From Sphingobacterium gobiense (GTDB lineage: Bacteria > Bacteroidota > Bacteroidia > Sphingobacteriales > Sphingobacteriaceae), in the NCBI RefSeq assembly GCF_002980575.1, contig NZ_PVBS01000001.1:1302001-1366000 (forward strand): a stretch of 64,000 nt of DNA, read 5' to 3'. The translations under genes were made by a program, and so were the position numbers. This document shows positions 8,422 to 17,566 of this stretch, piece by piece; positions within the stretch are counted from its first letter, which is position 1; every line of letters begins with the position of its first letter. The notes under the pieces are model-generated. The model saw nothing but the letters and a program-made list of their open reading frames with translations. It ran no database searches and had not been told where the DNA came from.

Positions 8422-9191
8422 ATTTGAAGTGGAGTTTTATAGTTAGGGGGGCTCACTCATATTTATACGACCTCTCGCATCATCTTGATTCAGCAGACAT
8501 CGTCATTTATGAAGATGGAGAAGAGGGAATTGATTTAACACAATACTTTTCTTCGGTACACCTAAATCACTTGACGAACCCCGAAGAAATATATTCAAAA
8601 GCCTACCAAATCTGTTCATTTTTAAATGGAGCTGAGTTTTTAATGTATGAAAATAAGGCGGATGCTGGGTATATAAGACTGGATCGACTGATTAATATTG
8701 ACCAAAATAAAGTTGTGCATTATAACCCTCACCACCCCATTGAGCGAATAGATATTGACTTTACAATAAATCAAATATCAAAGCATTCTAATAACCATAT
8801 AGTTGCTGAGATCATGAGAGTAGCTAAGTCAGATATCTTTATACAGACCATACTGTTTATGTGTGCGCACGAAATGAACTTTCGTGCAATATATCAAACA
8901 CTTGACGAGGTAAAAAATTTTCTTAAAGCAAAAGGAACTAACCTTAATGAGTTGGGGTTTTCAGATAAGGTGCTTAAATCGCTCACACATACTGCGAACA
9001 ACTATGAAACATTAGGTTTAGCTGCTCGCCATGGTAGTATGGGGCATGAGGCTCCTAAAACGCCTATGATCATATCTGAAGCTCAAACTTTAATAACACA
9101 AATCATTAGAACGACATTCGAGAAGTCTTTCGACTTTAATTTACCATTCGTAAAGAAATCAAATTTTGATATATCTGAAATTAGATGGTAG
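8418..9191 (+). CDS. Unrecognised protein coupled to the HTH gene
   Basis: 257 residues, starting at ATGA overlap with the HTH protein. The N-terminal half has a short motif VIYEDGEEGIDL, the C-terminal half is helical with LAARHGSMGHEAPKTP around residue 205, a histidine-rich loop that recalls (weakly) C-terminal parts of some Abi-type proteins. No signal peptide or membrane segment. Translational coupling suggests it works with the upstream regulator-like protein. I do not recognise the family. Confidence 0.7.
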   Translation: MNLKWSFIVRGAHSYLYDLSHHLDSADIVIYEDGEEGIDLTQYFSSVHLNHLTNPEEIYSKAYQICSFLNGAEFLMYENKADAGYIRLDRLINIDQNKVVHYNPHHPIERIDIDFTINQISKHSNNHIVAEIMRVAKSDIFIQTILFMCAHEMNFRAIYQTLDEVKNFLKAKGTNLNELGFSDKVLKSLTHTANNYETLGLAARHGSMGHEAPKTPMIISEAQTLITQIIRTTFEKSFDFNLPFVKKSNFDISEIRW

Positions 9192-9412
9192 TACAGTACG
9201 GCAATTGGAGATGGTTATCTTTGGCTGAAGTTACAGATAAAGTACATTTACGCGGTTCGATATTTAGATCGCGCTGTATATATCTTGCAATAAAAGAACA
9301 TATCTGGATTTCTCATAGAAGGACAATAGTCAAAATTCTAGGGTGGTTTATGGGAGAAGAGGACAACACTAAATTAGTGTTTACGAATAATATCCAAAGT
9401 GGCATGGATTAA
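9185..9412 (+). CDS. Possible small protein, doubtful
   Basis: A 75-residue frame overlapping the previous gene by 7 bp. It is rich in Arg, Trp and Ile, with no motif recognised. The overlap is consistent with coupling, but composition is weak, so it may be a leftover of a longer gene. Confidence 0.3.
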   Translation: MVVQYGNWRWLSLAEVTDKVHLRGSIFRSRCIYLAIKEHIWISHRRTIVKILGWFMGEEDNTKLVFTNNIQSGMD

Positions 9413-9449
9413 TCGAAATCAATAGTATCCACAATGAAATATCGAAGAA

Positions 9450-9484
9450 TTTGCATTTCCTAAACCGTACAATTTTTATATTTG
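9450..9484 (+). promoter_or_regulatory. Candidate promoter for the DUF2971 gene
   Basis: TTTG at 9450-9453 and an exact -7 box TATATTTG at 9477-9484. The 23-bp spacing is longer than the usual 19-21. The DUF2971 start is 21 bp downstream. Confidence 0.45.
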
Positions 9485-9505
9485 AAGTAAAGATAATTTT
9501 TTGCC

Positions 9506-10231
9506 ATGTATGAACCTCACGAATCACTTATTGATGTGCCAGATGACACGATCATTTGGAAATATTTAGATCTTTTTAAATATTTAGATTTAATCGCAAA
9601 TAAGCAGCTATTCATGTTAAGATGCGATTGCTTCGCGGATAAATATGAAGGAATGGCACCTAGCTATGAAACGATATCTCGACTTCTTCACCCTGATGAG
9701 TATCCGCAGAAAAATAAAATAGTATTAGGACTCCTGAGTGCATATGAAGAACAAAGAAAGAGCAGTTACGTTAATTGCTGGCACATTAATAACTTCGAGT
9801 CTTCAATAATGTGGGATGCTTACTCGAATAAAAATGGAGGACTTGCCATCAAAACCACAGCGGGTCATCTAAAGCACTCTATCTTAGACCAAAGAAAAAT
9901 ATATCTTTCAGAGGTTATCTATGGAAGAGATAAGTTAGGGATAGGAAACCTCATGTATCCATTAATCGTTAAGCGTGAAGAATTTGCAGACGAGCGGGAA
10001 TGTAGGATTTTTATATCTCCTGTGTCTACCGCTATTAATCAACCAGAAGAGGTACTGGCTGCTCTTCCCAAGGCTACGAAAATAAGTATTGACATAGATG
10101 TTTTGATTCAAGAAGCTATTTTTCATCCACTAGCCGAGGACTGGGTTTGCGAGAGCATTACCAATGTTATTTCGCATGTAAACGCAAACTTTATTCCGCG
10201 AAAGTCGACATTGTATAGTAGAAGTGAATAA
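9506..10231 (+). CDS. DUF2971 family protein
   Basis: 241 residues with the family layout: an N-terminal WKYLDLFKYLDLIANKQLFM segment, CFADKYEG (the F-D-x-x-E-G turn), NCWHINNFESSIMWDAYSNK near residue 90, where the tryptophan-containing MW(D)AY motif is diagnostic, then YLSEVIYG and a late EFADERECRIF. DUF2971 is a widespread intracellular family often found in accessory and defence islands; its biochemical activity is not established. Single gene with its own promoter box; the HNH gene follows 213 bp later on the same strand. Confidence 0.82.
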   Translation: MYEPHESLIDVPDDTIIWKYLDLFKYLDLIANKQLFMLRCDCFADKYEGMAPSYETISRLLHPDEYPQKNKIVLGLLSAYEEQRKSSYVNCWHINNFESSIMWDAYSNKNGGLAIKTTAGHLKHSILDQRKIYLSEVIYGRDKLGIGNLMYPLIVKREEFADERECRIFISPVSTAINQPEEVLAALPKATKISIDIDVLIQEAIFHPLAEDWVCESITNVISHVNANFIPRKSTLYSRSE

Positions 10232-10444
10232 TAATGACGTCCAATTAGCTTTCGAATACTATAGTTCGGAGTATGCAAAAATATATGATTTATTGTTTCC
10301 GGTCAGCGACCCTAGTAGATAGAAGTCGGCAGAATCCAGAACTCTGGAGTATTTATCGACTTATAAGAGTACTCAAATAATGCAATATACGACACTATTC
10401 ACGAAATATATATCTGTAGTGTTGTGATAAATTTTATCTAAAAA

Positions 10445-11230
10445 ATGTCCAGGAACAAACTAGTAGAGCTACGTAAGGCGATTAGATCAAATATTAAAAC
10501 CGTCATAGACTATATTTCTTTAAATCATATTTTCAGAGGTAATAACATATCAACTTACGTCCCAGCCACGACGATTTGCATGTTTTGTGGCAGCTGTTCA
10601 AATAACATAACAAAGGAACATGTTATCCCTCGCTGGATATTCGAAAAAGATCCACATAAGTTCTTTGACATTACATTGAACGGGCAAAGCCAAACATATA
10701 ATAAAACGACTGTCCCTGCTTGTCAACGGTGCAATGGCGAACTTCTAAGTTCGTTGGAGTACTATGTAAAAGAGTTATTTCGAACAGTGGATCTTGACAA
10801 CAATCGTTTTTCTGTCGACGAACTTCAAAATCTGATTAGGTGGCTCGAGATAATCGACTACAAATTTCAGATCGTTAACATAACAAAGAAATTTTTGAGT
10901 CCAAAAAATGGACAACATATTCCCTATCTAAAAGATTTCCCTCTATATATGCTTTTGCCAAATAGAAATTACTCGCCGAGTCAGGTAAAATCTAATATTA
11001 GGCAAGCTTTAAGAAGAATAAGTATCAAAAATAAACAAAGGCATTTAAATTCGTTGGTCGTTTTTAAGACATCAAATAGAGGTTTTCACTTTTTTCACAC
11101 GATCAATGATTTTATATTTCTAGAGCTTCCTCAGTTTGGCATTGCACTCTTTTACTTTTACATTAAAACATTCGAGGACGAAAACGATTGCCATAAAGAA
11201 GCAATGAAAATAATTGATGAGGTATATTGA
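10445..11230 (+). CDS. HNH-type nuclease homologue
   Basis: 261 residues. A zinc-type CMFCG pair at about residues 45-49, the core KEHVIPRWIF at about 59-68 (the H-V-I-P of HNH proteins), and a second pair VPACQRCNGELLSSLE at about 94-109 fit the HNH/endonuclease-VII-like zinc fold. The C-terminal 150 residues are helical and unknown. Such proteins occur in defence islands as putative DNA nucleases. A weak hairpin follows at 11270-11288. Confidence 0.75.
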   Translation: MSRNKLVELRKAIRSNIKTVIDYISLNHIFRGNNISTYVPATTICMFCGSCSNNITKEHVIPRWIFEKDPHKFFDITLNGQSQTYNKTTVPACQRCNGELLSSLEYYVKELFRTVDLDNNRFSVDELQNLIRWLEIIDYKFQIVNITKKFLSPKNGQHIPYLKDFPLYMLLPNRNYSPSQVKSNIRQALRRISIKNKQRHLNSLVVFKTSNRGFHFFHTINDFIFLELPQFGIALFYFYIKTFEDENDCHKEAMKIIDEVY

Positions 11231-11269
11231 GGGAAAATTTAGATCTAAAACTAAAGAAAGAAAGACCCA

Positions 11270-11288
11270 CATTTTGCGGGTCATTAGT
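11270..11288 (-). terminator. Weak hairpin, minus-strand terminator of the IS66 remnant
   Basis: GACCC..GGGTC pairs with an internal mismatch. In the minus direction it is followed by TCTTTCTTTCTTTAG, so it fits a terminator reading leftwards from the transposase remnant. Confidence 0.4.
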
Positions 11289-11346
11289 TCCTCATAACCT
11301 GTAAACTCTATATCACTTTGGTCGATACACGTATCCGCCCTACGAA

Positions 11347-11520
11347 CTACATATTTGATTGCTCAATAATTTGTTTATAGTTCTGGGGATAGCGGTCTTT
11401 CAGTTTTTTATGGTTGATGGACATGATATTTTCCAACGTGTATTTTAGCCATTGGAAGGGATTTACGTCATGTTTTTTGCAGATGGCAAAGAAGCCCACC
11501 CGGGAAAAGACGAGGGGATT
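11347..11520 (-). pseudogene. IS66-type transposase, C-terminal remnant
   Basis: On the minus strand a frame ending at 11347 reads FFAICKKHDVNPFQWLKYTL and ends NYKQIIEQSNM. This is the characteristic last segment of IS66-family transposases (TCK-x-x-G-V-D-P-x-x-WL type). Nothing of the catalytic DDE part remains and the frame dissolves near 11520. It marks an old IS66 insertion, later deleted. Confidence 0.7.
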
Positions 11521-11600
11521 ACCCATTTCCGACCATTATCTAAATTCCTTGAATCGTAATAAAAAATTCTCTATCTTAGAGATTAACTAAGAGCACAATT

Positions 11601-11879
11601 ATGAAGAACCGAACAACAAAAGAAATTCCGACAAATACTGAGTTATCTCTCAAGGGACTGCGAGCTGCGACGGCAAGAGGAATTAACCTACCCTATGGAA
11701 TCAAAAAGGACTCTTCTGGTGAACGTGTTACGTTTAATATAGAATACGTATCTCTTGGTTGGAATTCGACTGAAAATTCGGCAAAAATTTTCAATGAAAA
11801 GCTGTCCTCCGGCCTGATTTGTACAAAATTTAGAGATTTGATTGGAATGATTACTGACATCACTGAAGACAAGTATTAA
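11601..11879 (+). CDS. Small unrecognised protein before the ATPase-TOPRIM gene
   Basis: 92 residues, soluble, with a basic N-terminal half (MKNRTTKEIPTN.., LRAATARGINLPYGIKKD) and an acidic tail (DITEDKY). It ends 55 bp before the ATPase start on the same strand and no terminator lies between, so co-transcription is likely. No family recognised. Confidence 0.55.
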   Translation: MKNRTTKEIPTNTELSLKGLRAATARGINLPYGIKKDSSGERVTFNIEYVSLGWNSTENSAKIFNEKLSSGLICTKFRDLIGMITDITEDKY

Positions 11880-11934
11880 AGTAATACTAATGAACCGCCA
11901 GCAATAATTAAATTATTTATCAAAAAATCTAAAT

Positions 11935-13878
11935 ATGATTTTAGGATTATCAGTAAGGCACTATAAAAGCTATAATAACGTCAACTACATCCCCATTACT
12001 AACCAAGTAGTAAATCGAATGTCTATGTTCGTTGGAAACAATGGGGTCGGCAAATCTTCGATATTAGAGGCATTAGATACATTTTTTAATGGTGGATACT
12101 GGAATAAAACAAAGAATGAAAAACAAGATCAAACATTTATTTGCCCCTTATTTTTAGTCCGGCGAACAGCGGTCGAAGAATTACTGAATCTATCCTCCGA
12201 GGATAAGGAAGCCCTAGATTGTATATCAAGCTTTTTATTTAATTTAGAAGAGAGCAGCAATAAAGAATTTAAAGAATTTGTACGTATTCGGAACGCGATG
12301 AATATTTCTCGCGAAGAGTATTATTTAATCATTATAGGCATTACTTTCAAAGATCGTAATAAAGCGTATTTTGGCAGTTCCTTCGATAACGAGCTAAAAA
12401 ACAAAATAAATGAATTGGTTCCTAGTTATAATACAGATAGGGTTCTTAATTTTTTCAGAAAACTTTATACTTACATATATATTCCGGTCGAGGCTAAGAC
12501 GAATGACGTACTTAAATTGGAGGCATCGGAAATGCAAAAATTGATGAACAAGAATATTCTTGAAACCATCGAAAAAGTATTAAAGGAGAAAAAATTTAGC
12601 TCTAAACCCAAAAAAGCAATGACTGATTTGGTTACCATCATTAACTCTACGTTAAACGACTTTATGGACGAGATAAATGATCATATACAATATATTGATC
12701 CAGATTATTCGTATAAAGTAGAAGATGGATACAAAAAAAACCTTACAGCATCCGATTTAAGAGAACATATATTGAGAGCTTACTTTTCCATCCGAACATT
12801 GAAAAAGAATGGCAAGGAAATTTTTGAGCTGAGTTCTGGTGAACAAAGGGTAGCTCTAATCGATATTGCAAATGCCTTTATAGCTAAAAACGAGAATAAA
12901 AAAGGGATGGTCTTACTAGCAATCGATGAACCCGAAGCCTCCCTTCACGTATCGAAATGCTTTAGTCAGTTCAAGAGAATTGAGGAATTGTCTAAGCAGA
13001 AAAATACACAGGTCTTGTTGACAACCCATTGGTACGGTGCAATCCCAACGCTAAACAACGGCACTTTAAATATTATACAGAGCGGATCTAAAGCTGAAAT
13101 TTCTTCTTTTTCATTAACTAATTATCTTGAGAAACGTAGAGATTTCCCAGATGATGTTGATTTAAAAAGTTTTTTCGAATTAGTATCTACAATTATATCG
13201 TCTATAAAATCAGACAATACAAAGTGGTTGATCATAGAAGGGTCGGATGATGCTTTGTATCATAAAAGATATGTCGGTCATAAAGTGGAAGACTTGGTTA
13301 TTCTACCAGTGGGTGGATGTGGAAATGTTATCAAAATATATGAATACTTATTCGCCCCTTTCAACGAAAAGGTTGAAAAAGGAATCTTGAGAAATTCAAA
13401 GGTATTGTGCTTAATTGACTCTGATGTCAGCCAAAGAACGACACAGTTATATTCTCCTCAGATAGAAAACCAGCTAAAAATTTGTCGAATCCAAAACTCC
13501 AACACAGAGGTTACTTTGAATAAATTGACAGTCGGAGGCGACTATATCCCCACCGAAATAGAAGATTGCCTAAATCCAACTCTCTTTTACAATGCTTTGA
13601 AAACGACTATCAAAAATGAAGAGAGTCGAGAATTGAGTGAAATATTCGATAAATTTGGGCAAAATACTGATGCGATAACGAGTCGAGTTAAGACAGAACA
13701 ATCGTTACTTAAACCCTTATCATTGGAAGCTCTTGATTACAAAGATCAGCTGCTTGAAAGGATGAGTGATTCTCATTTTAAAGTTAAGCTTGCGAATCAC
13801 TACTTTAAAATAAGTGAAGCCGACAAAGACTACACGCCCCCTCTTTTTCAGAAGGTGATAGAATACTTTAACACATAA
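11935..13878 (+). CDS. AAA ATPase fused to TOPRIM/DUF4435-like domain (OLD/PARIS-like)
   Basis: 647 residues. Walker A GNNGVGKSS at residues 34-42 after the N-terminal RHYKSYNNV motif typical of SMC-like/OLD ATPases; ABC signature LSSGEQRVAL near 300; Walker B LLAIDEPEASLH near 327-338 and a H-loop TTHW near 363. The C-terminal part has LIIEGSDDALY near 431 and CLIDSD near 495, the Glu and Asp-x-Asp positions of TOPRIM/DUF4435 nucleases. The same pair of domains occurs in OLD/GajA nucleases and in PARIS (AriA ATPase plus AriB DUF4435), including fused forms. A phage-defence effector is the likely role, by family; which subfamily it belongs to is not settled by eye. Confidence 0.82.
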   Translation: MILGLSVRHYKSYNNVNYIPITNQVVNRMSMFVGNNGVGKSSILEALDTFFNGGYWNKTKNEKQDQTFICPLFLVRRTAVEELLNLSSEDKEALDCISSFLFNLEESSNKEFKEFVRIRNAMNISREEYYLIIIGITFKDRNKAYFGSSFDNELKNKINELVPSYNTDRVLNFFRKLYTYIYIPVEAKTNDVLKLEASEMQKLMNKNILETIEKVLKEKKFSSKPKKAMTDLVTIINSTLNDFMDEINDHIQYIDPDYSYKVEDGYKKNLTASDLREHILRAYFSIRTLKKNGKEIFELSSGEQRVALIDIANAFIAKNENKKGMVLLAIDEPEASLHVSKCFSQFKRIEELSKQKNTQVLLTTHWYGAIPTLNNGTLNIIQSGSKAEISSFSLTNYLEKRRDFPDDVDLKSFFELVSTIISSIKSDNTKWLIIEGSDDALYHKRYVGHKVEDLVILPVGGCGNVIKIYEYLFAPFNEKVEKGILRNSKVLCLIDSDVSQRTTQLYSPQIENQLKICRIQNSNTEVTLNKLTVGGDYIPTEIEDCLNPTLFYNALKTTIKNEESRELSEIFDKFGQNTDAITSRVKTEQSLLKPLSLEALDYKDQLLERMSDSHFKVKLANHYFKISEADKDYTPPLFQKVIEYFNT

Positions 13879-14002
13879 TTAATCCGTATGTACACACTAA
13901 ATTACTATTAAAAAATATTAGAAATGATTGAGATTAAACATTAGAATTATAACAATTTTATGAGCGTAAAATAATTGTGTCAATGGGTATTGCAATGTGG
14001 GC

Positions 14003-14218
14003 TCAATCGTCCTCGTCTAATGCTCTCTTCAGCTTAGTAACTAAGTCGGGGTGGATATCAAAGTAATTAACCAAACCATCTCCACTTTGATAGGACCACA
14101 CCTTTTCCTTAACGCTCGGGCGGTTAAGTTGATTGAATATATGCATCAACTGCGGGGAAACAGCGACTCTTAGATTATCAAAATCGAAAAACGTGATATG
14201 ATCGAAGCGAATATACAA
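14003..14218 (-). CDS. Small unrecognised protein
   Basis: 71 residues on the minus strand, ending ALDEDD. Composition is protein-like (FDNLRVAVSPQLMHIFNQLN) but no family is recognised. It converges on the ATPase gene and abuts the repeat array at 14277-14553, so it may be the clipped front of a longer gene or a small complete one. Confidence 0.45.
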   Translation of the reverse strand: MYIRFDHITFFDFDNLRVAVSPQLMHIFNQLNRPSVKEKVWSYQSGDGLVNYFDIHPDLVTKLKRALDEDD

Positions 14219-14276
14219 CGTATGATTAATGTGAAGAAAAGCGCCTCCATAAAGTGATTCTATAGTTTCTCTGCAT

Positions 14277-14553
14277 AATCCGGAGGATATGCACCCAATA
14301 TCCGGCTGTTAATCCAGGCTGAAAAGGAGCTGATATCTCTGTCATTCCGGCATATATGCACCCAAAAACAGCGTAAAGGGAGCTGTTTAGGGAGAAATTC
14401 GGAGCTGCTGCGTCGTGATTCCGGAGGATATGCACCCAGCAGGTGGATCGGGGTATAGATCCGGGACGATTCCGGAGCATGTGCACCCAGAAAAGGAACG
14501 ATAACCGTTGTTTTGATCTACATAAACAGCGATTCCGGAGGATATGCACCCAG
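14277..14553. repeat. Five direct repeats of a 23-bp motif, probable IS21-type end
   Basis: GATTCCGGAGGATATGCACC plus CAG or a close variant occurs at 14277, 14344, 14417, 14468 and 14531, with irregular 51-73 bp steps. Similar ATTCCGG..TGACCCC motifs head the truncated IS21 at 17.85-18.0 kb. Multiple spaced transposase-binding sites are normal for IS21-family ends, so this is probably a stranded end of another IS21 relative. A minus-strand frame reading WVHILRN over and over is a by-product. Confidence 0.65.
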
Positions 14554-14683
14554 TTGGACCCTATTATTTTCTGTGCTTTTTGTTTAATTGCCAATTCCTG
14601 GATATTTCGGAGGGACCGTGCCAGCGATTTCGGTCAAACCGTGCCACTATAAAAGATCATACAATTATATAAAAAAGTTATTA

Positions 14684-15421
14684 TTATTCCTGTTTCAATA
14701 TTCCTTTTCTGAGCGATTGGCCCTTAAGGTCTATGCGGTGTGAAGAGTTGACGATCCGGTCCAATATGGCATCGGCAATCGTTCCTTCTCCACCGATAAC
14801 TTCGTACCAGGCCGATACGGGGATCTGAGAGGATATTATCGTTGATCTTTTAGCATGTCGGTCGTCTATAATGTCCATCAATGTTTCCCGATCCTGGATA
14901 TCGAACGCCTGCAGGCCAAAGTCATCAAGAATAAGCAGGTCCACTTTTGTCAGTTTCTCCAGCTCCTTGAGGTAAGTTCCGTCTACTTTGCTCAACCTCA
15001 GTTTTTTAAAGATCCTTGCAGTAACGGCATATAACGTCCTTGTCCCCGTCATACATGCCTGATGCCCCAATGCCTGGCACAGGTAACTCTTTCCCGTACC
15101 GGAAGCTCCGCATACAATGATATTCTCCTTCCGGGAGATAAAGTCAAGGGTAGCGAGCCTGGCGAACATATTTCGGTCCAGATTTCTATCGCCTGAGTAA
15201 CTGATGTCCGCAACGCTGGCATTCTGCCTGAAGGCAGCCTGTTTCAGCAGGCGGTCAATCTTTGCGTTTTCCCTGTCTTCCCATTGGTGGTCGGTCAGTA
15301 GGGAGAGATATTCATCACATGTCATCTCCCCAAACCTGTTCTGCTGGACATGTTCCAGATGTAAGCGGGCCATCGCACCCAGGCGAAGGCTCCGCAGTTT
15401 TTCAATTGTCTGATTGTTCAT
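14684..15421 (-). CDS. istB: IS21 helper ATPase IstB
   Basis: 245 residues. Walker A GASGTGKS near residue 103, Walker B LLILDDFGLQ near 165, and the typical IstB tail TIADAILDRIVNSSHRIDLK plus GQSLRK. IstB is the AAA+ helper that activates and targets the IstA transposase. It begins 22 bp after the istA stop and appears intact. Confidence 0.92.
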   Translation of the reverse strand: MNNQTIEKLRSLRLGAMARLHLEHVQQNRFGEMTCDEYLSLLTDHQWEDRENAKIDRLLKQAAFRQNASVADISYSGDRNLDRNMFARLATLDFISRKENIIVCGASGTGKSYLCQALGHQACMTGTRTLYAVTARIFKKLRLSKVDGTYLKELEKLTKVDLLILDDFGLQAFDIQDRETLMDIIDDRHAKRSTIISSQIPVSAWYEVIGGEGTIADAILDRIVNSSHRIDLKGQSLRKGILKQE

Positions 15422-15443
15422 TTTTATGTTTTACCTGTTACTG

Positions 15444-16984
15444 TCATTCGTAAGCGGAAGCGCCGCGTATATTGTCGTGGAAAGGGATGTGGGGTGCACT
15501 CTGTTCCGGCTGTGGCATCCTGTCCATATTATTTTTCAGGATATTCTTTATGCGCGTGTACGAACAGGCATCCGTATCGAGTGCCCTTTTGCAGGCATCG
15601 TTGAGACGTTGGGACCCGTAGGCGCGGTATAGCTGGATGACCCCCAGCGCACGTTTGTAACCGATCTCGGGATACTCCTGCGATGCCAGTATCTTTTCCA
15701 CGCATCCCACCACATGTTCGCCGTGCCGCGCAGCTTTTCTTTTGAAGAACTCCGGGTTCCAATCGGCGTAGAAACGGTGCGTGCTGGCCAGATGGTCTTT
15801 CTGGGTCGTATAGCTTCCCCTGACAGGGTTACGCGGATGCAGCGCTATCCTTTGATGGTTATGGAATACCTCGATCCTGCCCGCTGTGTAATGGATCAGC
15901 GTCTCCTTGCCCTTATACCGGTGGGGAACGCTGTAATAGCTCTTGTCCGGCGAAAAATAGACATAGCCCATCTTCTGTACTTTCGCCCTCCTATAATCCT
16001 TCAGCTCATAAGGTGTACCGGGCAACGGTTTGAGATACTGCCGCTCGACCGACTGGTAAAGTTCAGTCCGGCTGGACTCCCTGCGCTGCAGCAGCAGGTT
16101 ATTATATCCCTGTAGCAGTATGCCGATTTCCCGGTTGAGGTCTTCCAGCGAAAGAAGACCATCTCCCGCAGGGGGTAGTAGATACGTTGATAGGCCAGAT
16201 GTACGGCATTCTCCACCAGGGCCTTATCCTGTGGGGAATATCTCCGTGTGGGGCTGATCACACAGTTGTAGTGGCGGGCAAAGTCCTTGAAGCTTCTGTT
16301 GATATCCGCTTCGTATCTGCTGGCCCTGTTGACCGCAGACTTCAGGTTGTCCGAAACGATCGCTTTGGGGACGCCCCCGTAAAAGTGCAGCGCATCTGCG
16401 CAGCACGCAATCAGCTCGGCCCTGTTCTGGCTCATGCAGGCCTTCACATAGGTGTAATGGCTACAGGGAAGGATCGCTACGAATACCTCCACCGGGGTAA
16501 GTGCCCCCGTTTCCCTGTCGGTAATATGGAGCTTCTTGCCGGCAAAATCAATGAACATCTCATCGCCGGCAACGTGATCGAGTTTCATCGAGCCTTTTTC
16601 GCGCGGATATTTACGGCGGTAGTGTTCCAGGAACTGTGTATAACTGTACGGTTCCCGGGCCTGGGCTACGTATTGCTGGTAATGGTGCAGGAACGTGAAG
16701 CCGGGATGGTCCCGCGATCTGTTCACCCCTTCGAAGTAAAGCATCAGTTCGTTGTGCCGTGCCGTATCTACGGTCGTATGCGAGGAAAACAGTTCGGATA
16801 GCCCTGCTGTATCCATCCCAAGCAGTTCATCCAGTGAATAATCGCTTGCTGCGAACAGCTGCATATAATTGTTTACCGTATTACGGGAGATCCCACGCGT
16901 CGAGCCTATCTTTCGGTTGCTCGCTCCGTCAAGGTGTAATGTAATTATTTGTTTCAAGTCCATCGGATCAAGGATGTGGGCCAT
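15444..16984 (-). pseudogene. istA: IS21 transposase IstA, single-base frameshift
   Basis: N-terminal HTH (ISRNTVNNYMQLF, about residues 32-44), the catalytic-domain text HVAGDEMFIDFAGKKLHI with its Asp residues, and KALVENAVHLAYQRIYYPLREMVFF read in one frame from 16984. Just after MVFF the sense continues in another frame as SLEDLNREIGILLQGYNNLL, then on to PHRYKGKETL and the stop at 15444. One T is missing in the run at about 16150-16157 (AAAG on the plus strand). As written the transposase is split, unless the lost base is a sequencing error. Confidence 0.85.
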
Positions 16985-17218
16985 GTCGCTCTATTTTTTT
17001 CAAGCGGCAAGGTAGTTTCTTGATCTCTTATAGTGGCACAAAACGAAACGTAATAGTTCCCTTAAACAAACCTGTTCTGTAAAAGCCCCTCATTGATATT
17101 GGCACCATTCGAACCGTAACGGTAACCTTAAATATCAAACTAAAATGGCACCTTTTGAACCGTAACAGCTGGCATCATCTGACCGAAATGACTGGCACAA
17201 ATCGAACCGTAGTATCCA

Positions 17219-17495
17219 CAAGCATCAAAACTTAAAAGATCGCGAAGTTGAAACGAAACTGGGTCAGCGGAAGATTCAAGACATATTCATCAGTCCAAAT
17301 AATCAAGAAGCATTTAGCGAGATAATCAGCGCAATTTTGTTAAAAGAAAGCTATAATCACGTTTTAGGACATTTCAAGGATGACGAAACCTTTCAGGTCT
17401 ATGTATTATATTATAATCCAAATGTTGATTCTTTCGCTTTCTACGAATTGTTAAAAAAAGTTGTTGACCGGATTGAATCAGACAAACAACCCTAG
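17219..17495 (+). pseudogene. 3' fragment of a gene cut off by IS21
   Basis: Directly outside the IS21 right end an open frame runs without a start codon through KDREVETKLGQRKIQDIF and SYNHVLGHFKDDETFQVYVL to DKQP and a TAG at 17493-17495. It reads like the last 90 residues of a soluble protein. The missing 5' part is not found on the other side of the element, so the insertion was followed by deletion or recombination. Confidence 0.6.
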
Positions 17496-17566
17496 GTCAA
17501 TTCTAGGAGTGGAAATTCTTTTTTCATTTTTAAGGCACCCACGATGGTTAACGTAATGATTAAATT

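Larger units (their letters stand above)
14599..17218 (-). mobile_element. IS21-family insertion sequence, about 2.6 kb
   Basis: Ends are TGGATA at 14599 and TATCCA at 17213-17218, giving the TG..CA termini of IS21. Spaced binding sites lie inside each end: TTTCGG..CCGTGCCA twice on the left (14604-14645) and TGGCAC..GAACCGTA-type sites on the right (near 17034, 17101, 17144, 17170, 17193). It holds istA (frameshifted) and istB. The bases flanking the ends (AATTCC left, CAAGCA right) do not match, so no target duplication remains. Confidence 0.85.

Noticed and set aside
14277..14553. CRISPR array
   Set aside because: Repeats are spaced 51-73 bp with no fixed spacer length, show IS21-end resemblance, and no cas genes are present.
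14226..14594. 122-residue frame with repeated WVHILRN
   Set aside because: It only translates the repeated 23-bp motif and the spacers; no start signal and no protein family.
16187..16801. 204-residue plus-strand frame
   Set aside because: Shadow of istA on the opposite strand.
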